Below are positions 6,693 to 8,323 of a DNA stretch of 8,323 bases, one piece after another. The notes beneath the pieces were generated by a model. It saw nothing but the letters and a program-made list of their open reading frames with translations, did no database searches and was not told the DNA's origin. The position numbers and the translations under genes were made by a program. The stretch is taken from positions 1 to 8,323 of the forward strand of contig JACQTG010000302.1 of the NCBI GenBank assembly GCA_016210895.1. The letters are read 5' to 3'. This DNA is from Acidobacteriota bacterium (GTDB lineage Bacteria; Acidobacteriota; Terriglobia; Acidoferrales; 2-02-FULL-67-57). Positions within the stretch are counted from its first letter, which is position 1, and every line of letters begins with the position of its first letter.

Positions 6693-7244
6693 ATGCCAAG
6701 AGTCAGAAGTTCCAATCCCCTCGCTTCCCTGCCCCTGAACCACGAGAGCGCAGAACGCCAGCGCGTCTTCGATACGTTTCGCCGCTGGGGCTATCTTCAG
6801 GCCGACCTCGACCCACTCAGACAGTCCCTGCAGCCGGAACAGCATCCGGAACTGGAGTTGACCGGCCCGGTGGCCGAAGAGGCGCGAAAGTATTACTGCA
6901 GCACCATCGGCTTCGAGTTCATGCATCTGCCCAACCCGGAACGCCGTCGCTGGCTCATCGAGCGCATCGAATCGGAGCCGAAGGTGCTCGACCGCGAGCG
7001 CATCCTGGAGCGGCTCATCCAGGCCGAGCTCTTCGAGCAGGTTCTCCAGACCCGCTATCTGGGAACGAAGCGCTACTCGCTTGAAGGGATGGCAGCGCTG
7101 ATTCCGCTGCTCGATGCCATCCTCGACGCCGCGGCCGAATGCACTGCCGAGCAAGCGATCATCGCCATGAGCCATCGTGGCCGGCTCAATGTGATGGTGC
7201 ACATCGTGGGGCGCTCGCCTGTCGACGTCTTCGCCGGCTTCTAG
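6693..7244 (+). CDS. sucA: 2-oxoglutarate dehydrogenase E1, N-terminal part cut by an in-frame amber codon
   Basis: E1o is the thiamine-diphosphate enzyme of the TCA cycle that decarboxylates 2-oxoglutarate and passes succinyl to the E2 lipoyl group. Codons 1-183 carry family hallmarks: TFRRWGYLQADLDPL near the start, and MSHRGRLNVMVHIVGR with H161, equivalent to His260 of E. coli SucA. Codon 184 is TAG. The same frame continues directly into DVDPRSVLGGGDVKYHLG and the rest of E1, so this is one gene with the section from 7248 onwards. Homologues are expected to have Glu at this codon, one base from TAG. ATG 6693 is the only reasonable start; no in-frame start lies between it and the previous stop at 6662. 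A purine-rich AGAGGGA at 6673-6679 is 13 bases upstream, which is far for a ribosome site. The protein begins about 100 residues later than E. coli SucA and lacks the N-terminal E1 segment. A 183-residue product alone could not be catalytic. Confidence 0.88.
   Translation: MPRVRSSNPLASLPLNHESAERQRVFDTFRRWGYLQADLDPLRQSLQPEQHPELELTGPVAEEARKYYCSTIGFEFMHLPNPERRRWLIERIESEPKVLDRERILERLIQAELFEQVLQTRYLGTKRYSLEGMAALIPLLDAILDAAAECTAEQAIIAMSHRGRLNVMVHIVGRSPVDVFAGF
7242..7244 (+). other. In-frame TAG interrupting sucA at a Glu position
   Basis: The codons around it read ttc-TAG-gac-gtg-gac, where E1 homologues are remembered as F-E-D-V-D-P. One G-to-T change would convert GAG to TAG. Upstream and downstream sequence is in the same phase, without insertion or deletion. 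TAG also ends ku and the propeller/PHP gene in this window, so general reassignment of TAG is unlikely. Confidence 0.9.
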
Positions 7245-7247
7245 GAC

Positions 7248-8323
7248 GTGGACCCGCGCAGCGTGCTCGGCGGCGGCGACGTCAAGTACCACCTGGGAGC
7301 GACCGGCACCTATCGGACGCGAAGCGGCCGCGAACTGCGCGTCCATCTGGTTTCGAACCCCAGCCATCTCGAAGCGGTGGACCCGGTCGCGCTCGGCCGC
7401 GGCCGCGCCAAGCAGGTGCGGCTGGGAGAGGACGGACCGGCGCGCGTGCTGCCGATTCTGCTGCACGGCGATGCCGCGTTCGCCGGGCAAGGCATTTGGG
7501 CCGAGACGCTGAACTTCACCGGCCTCGAAGGCTTCTCCGTGGGCGGCGCGGTGCACATCATTGTCAACAACCTCATCGGCTTCACCACCCCGCCGCGCGA
7601 GCTCCACACCTCGCGCTTTGCCTCCGACGCCGTCAAGCGCCTGCCCATACCGATTTTCCACGTCAATGCCGAGGATGCCGATGCCGTCGTGCGCGTGGGC
7701 CGCCTGACGCTAGACTACCGGTACACGTTCTTCAGTCCTGTGGTCGTCAACCTGATTGGCTTCCGACGCCACGGCCACAGCGAAGTGGACGACCCGTCGA
7801 TCACGCAACCTCGGCTCTACCGGAAGATCGAGTCCCATCCGCCGCTCTGGCAGTCCTACGCCAAGAAGATTGGGGTCGATCCCCGAGATCTGGCGGAGAA
7901 AACTCGCTCAGAACTGGAGGAAGCGCAGAAAAAGGCCGAAAGCGCTGAGAAGAAACCCCGGCTCTACGAACTCCCGGAGTACTGGGCGCCTTACACGGGG
8001 GGACGCTACAAACCGAGCTATGAAGTGGAAACGGGCGTGGAGGAAGCCGAGCTGCGGGCGATTGCCGAGGGGGTGACGCGTTACCCGTCAGGCTTCGCCA
8101 TCCATCCCAAGGTCAAGCGTCTGCTCGAACAGCGTGCCGAGATGGGCCGCGGGCAGCGGCCGGTGGATTTCGGCATGGCCGAGGCGCTGGCCTTCGGCTC
8201 GCTGGTCCGCCAGGGTATTCCCGTGCGGCTGAGCGGCCAGGATAGCCGCCGCGGCACCTTCAACCAGCGCCACGCCGTGCTGATCGACACCGAGACCGAA
8301 GAGGAATACATTCCGCTCGCCCA
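7248..8323 (+). CDS. sucA: 2-oxoglutarate dehydrogenase E1, catalytic part after the amber codon, runs off the right edge
   Basis: This continues the frame of the 6693 section. It is open from the codon after the TAG to the end of the window (359 codons from 7245). GTG 7248 is the first codon that could restart translation, but it has no proper Shine-Dalgarno spacing. Numbering from ATG 6693: KYHLG contains H200, equivalent to E. coli His298. NPSHLEAVDPV follows, then the thiamine-diphosphate/Mg motif GDAAFAGQG (D260) through VNN (N292/N293). Next are FHVNAEDADAVV, FRRHGHSEVDDPSITQP and the start of the second transketolase-type domain with FGMAEALAFGSL and LSGQDSRRGTFNQRHAVL. All expected catalytic blocks are present and uneroded, arguing against an old pseudogene. 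About 270 or more residues remain outside the window, judged against E1s of roughly 800-930 residues. E2 (sucB) is not in view. Confidence 0.9.
   Translation, partial: MDPRSVLGGGDVKYHLGATGTYRTRSGRELRVHLVSNPSHLEAVDPVALGRGRAKQVRLGEDGPARVLPILLHGDAAFAGQGIWAETLNFTGLEGFSVGGAVHIIVNNLIGFTTPPRELHTSRFASDAVKRLPIPIFHVNAEDADAVVRVGRLTLDYRYTFFSPVVVNLIGFRRHGHSEVDDPSITQPRLYRKIESHPPLWQSYAKKIGVDPRDLAEKTRSELEEAQKKAESAEKKPRLYELPEYWAPYTGGRYKPSYEVETGVEEAELRAIAEGVTRYPSGFAIHPKVKRLLEQRAEMGRGQRPVDFGMAEALAFGSLVRQGIPVRLSGQDSRRGTFNQRHAVLIDTETEEEYIPLA

Noticed and set aside
7242..7244. TAG read as pyrrolysine or another recoded amino acid
   Set aside because: The position is Glu in homologues, no recoding element is evident, and ku and the propeller gene use TAG as normal stops; kept only as a remote alternative.
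6681..7661. 326-codon minus-strand ORF over the sucA amber site
   Set aside because: Considered as a real gene that could explain the TAG, but its sequence has no domain signature while the plus strand encodes conserved E1 motifs across it.

Overview
This is a GC-rich bacterial chromosome segment with compact genes. It has a bacterial-type tRNA with encoded CCA, sigma70-like promoter boxes and Shine-Dalgarno sites. The gene content (a LigD ordered phosphoesterase-ligase-polymerase with divergent Ku, a MerR-TPR fusion protein, a secreted propeller/PHP metallohydrolase and a SucA-type E1) suggests Acidobacteriota or a similar soil lineage. That assignment is inference from protein style, not from a search.

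Left third (1-2946): a bacterial non-homologous end-joining locus. ligD is on the minus strand and runs off the left edge. ku lies on the plus strand, divergent from it across a 106-base intergenic region. Ku binds broken DNA ends and recruits LigD, which trims, fills and seals them. Eleven bases after ku comes a protein fusing a MerR-type DNA-binding head to TPR repeats (2958-3818), probably co-transcribed with ku.

Middle (3819-4133): a non-protein segment. It holds a strong sigma70-type promoter (TTGACA-N17-AATAAT), a 36-base leader with a perfect GNRA-capped hairpin, and a complete tRNA-His(GTG) with its G-1 and CCA, followed by six T residues. The predicted transcript starts with an 8-base copy of the tRNA's own 5' acceptor strand, which could compete for the 3' acceptor strand. 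This is the most unusual non-coding structure here.

Right half (4134-8323): a large exported protein with a six-repeat PD40/TolB-like propeller, a beta-sandwich-like segment and a C-terminal PHP-type (CehA/McbA-like) domain. Thirty bases later comes the E1 component of 2-oxoglutarate dehydrogenase (sucA-like), truncated by the right edge. This gene has an in-frame amber codon (7242-7244) exactly where homologues are expected to have Glu. The frame is open and conserved on both sides, so it is a fresh nonsense mutation, a base-call error or, less likely, readthrough. The E1 also has an unusually short N-terminus.

I saw no transposon, CRISPR array, phage gene or clear new defence system. The points most worth following up are the interrupted sucA and the tRNA-His leader.
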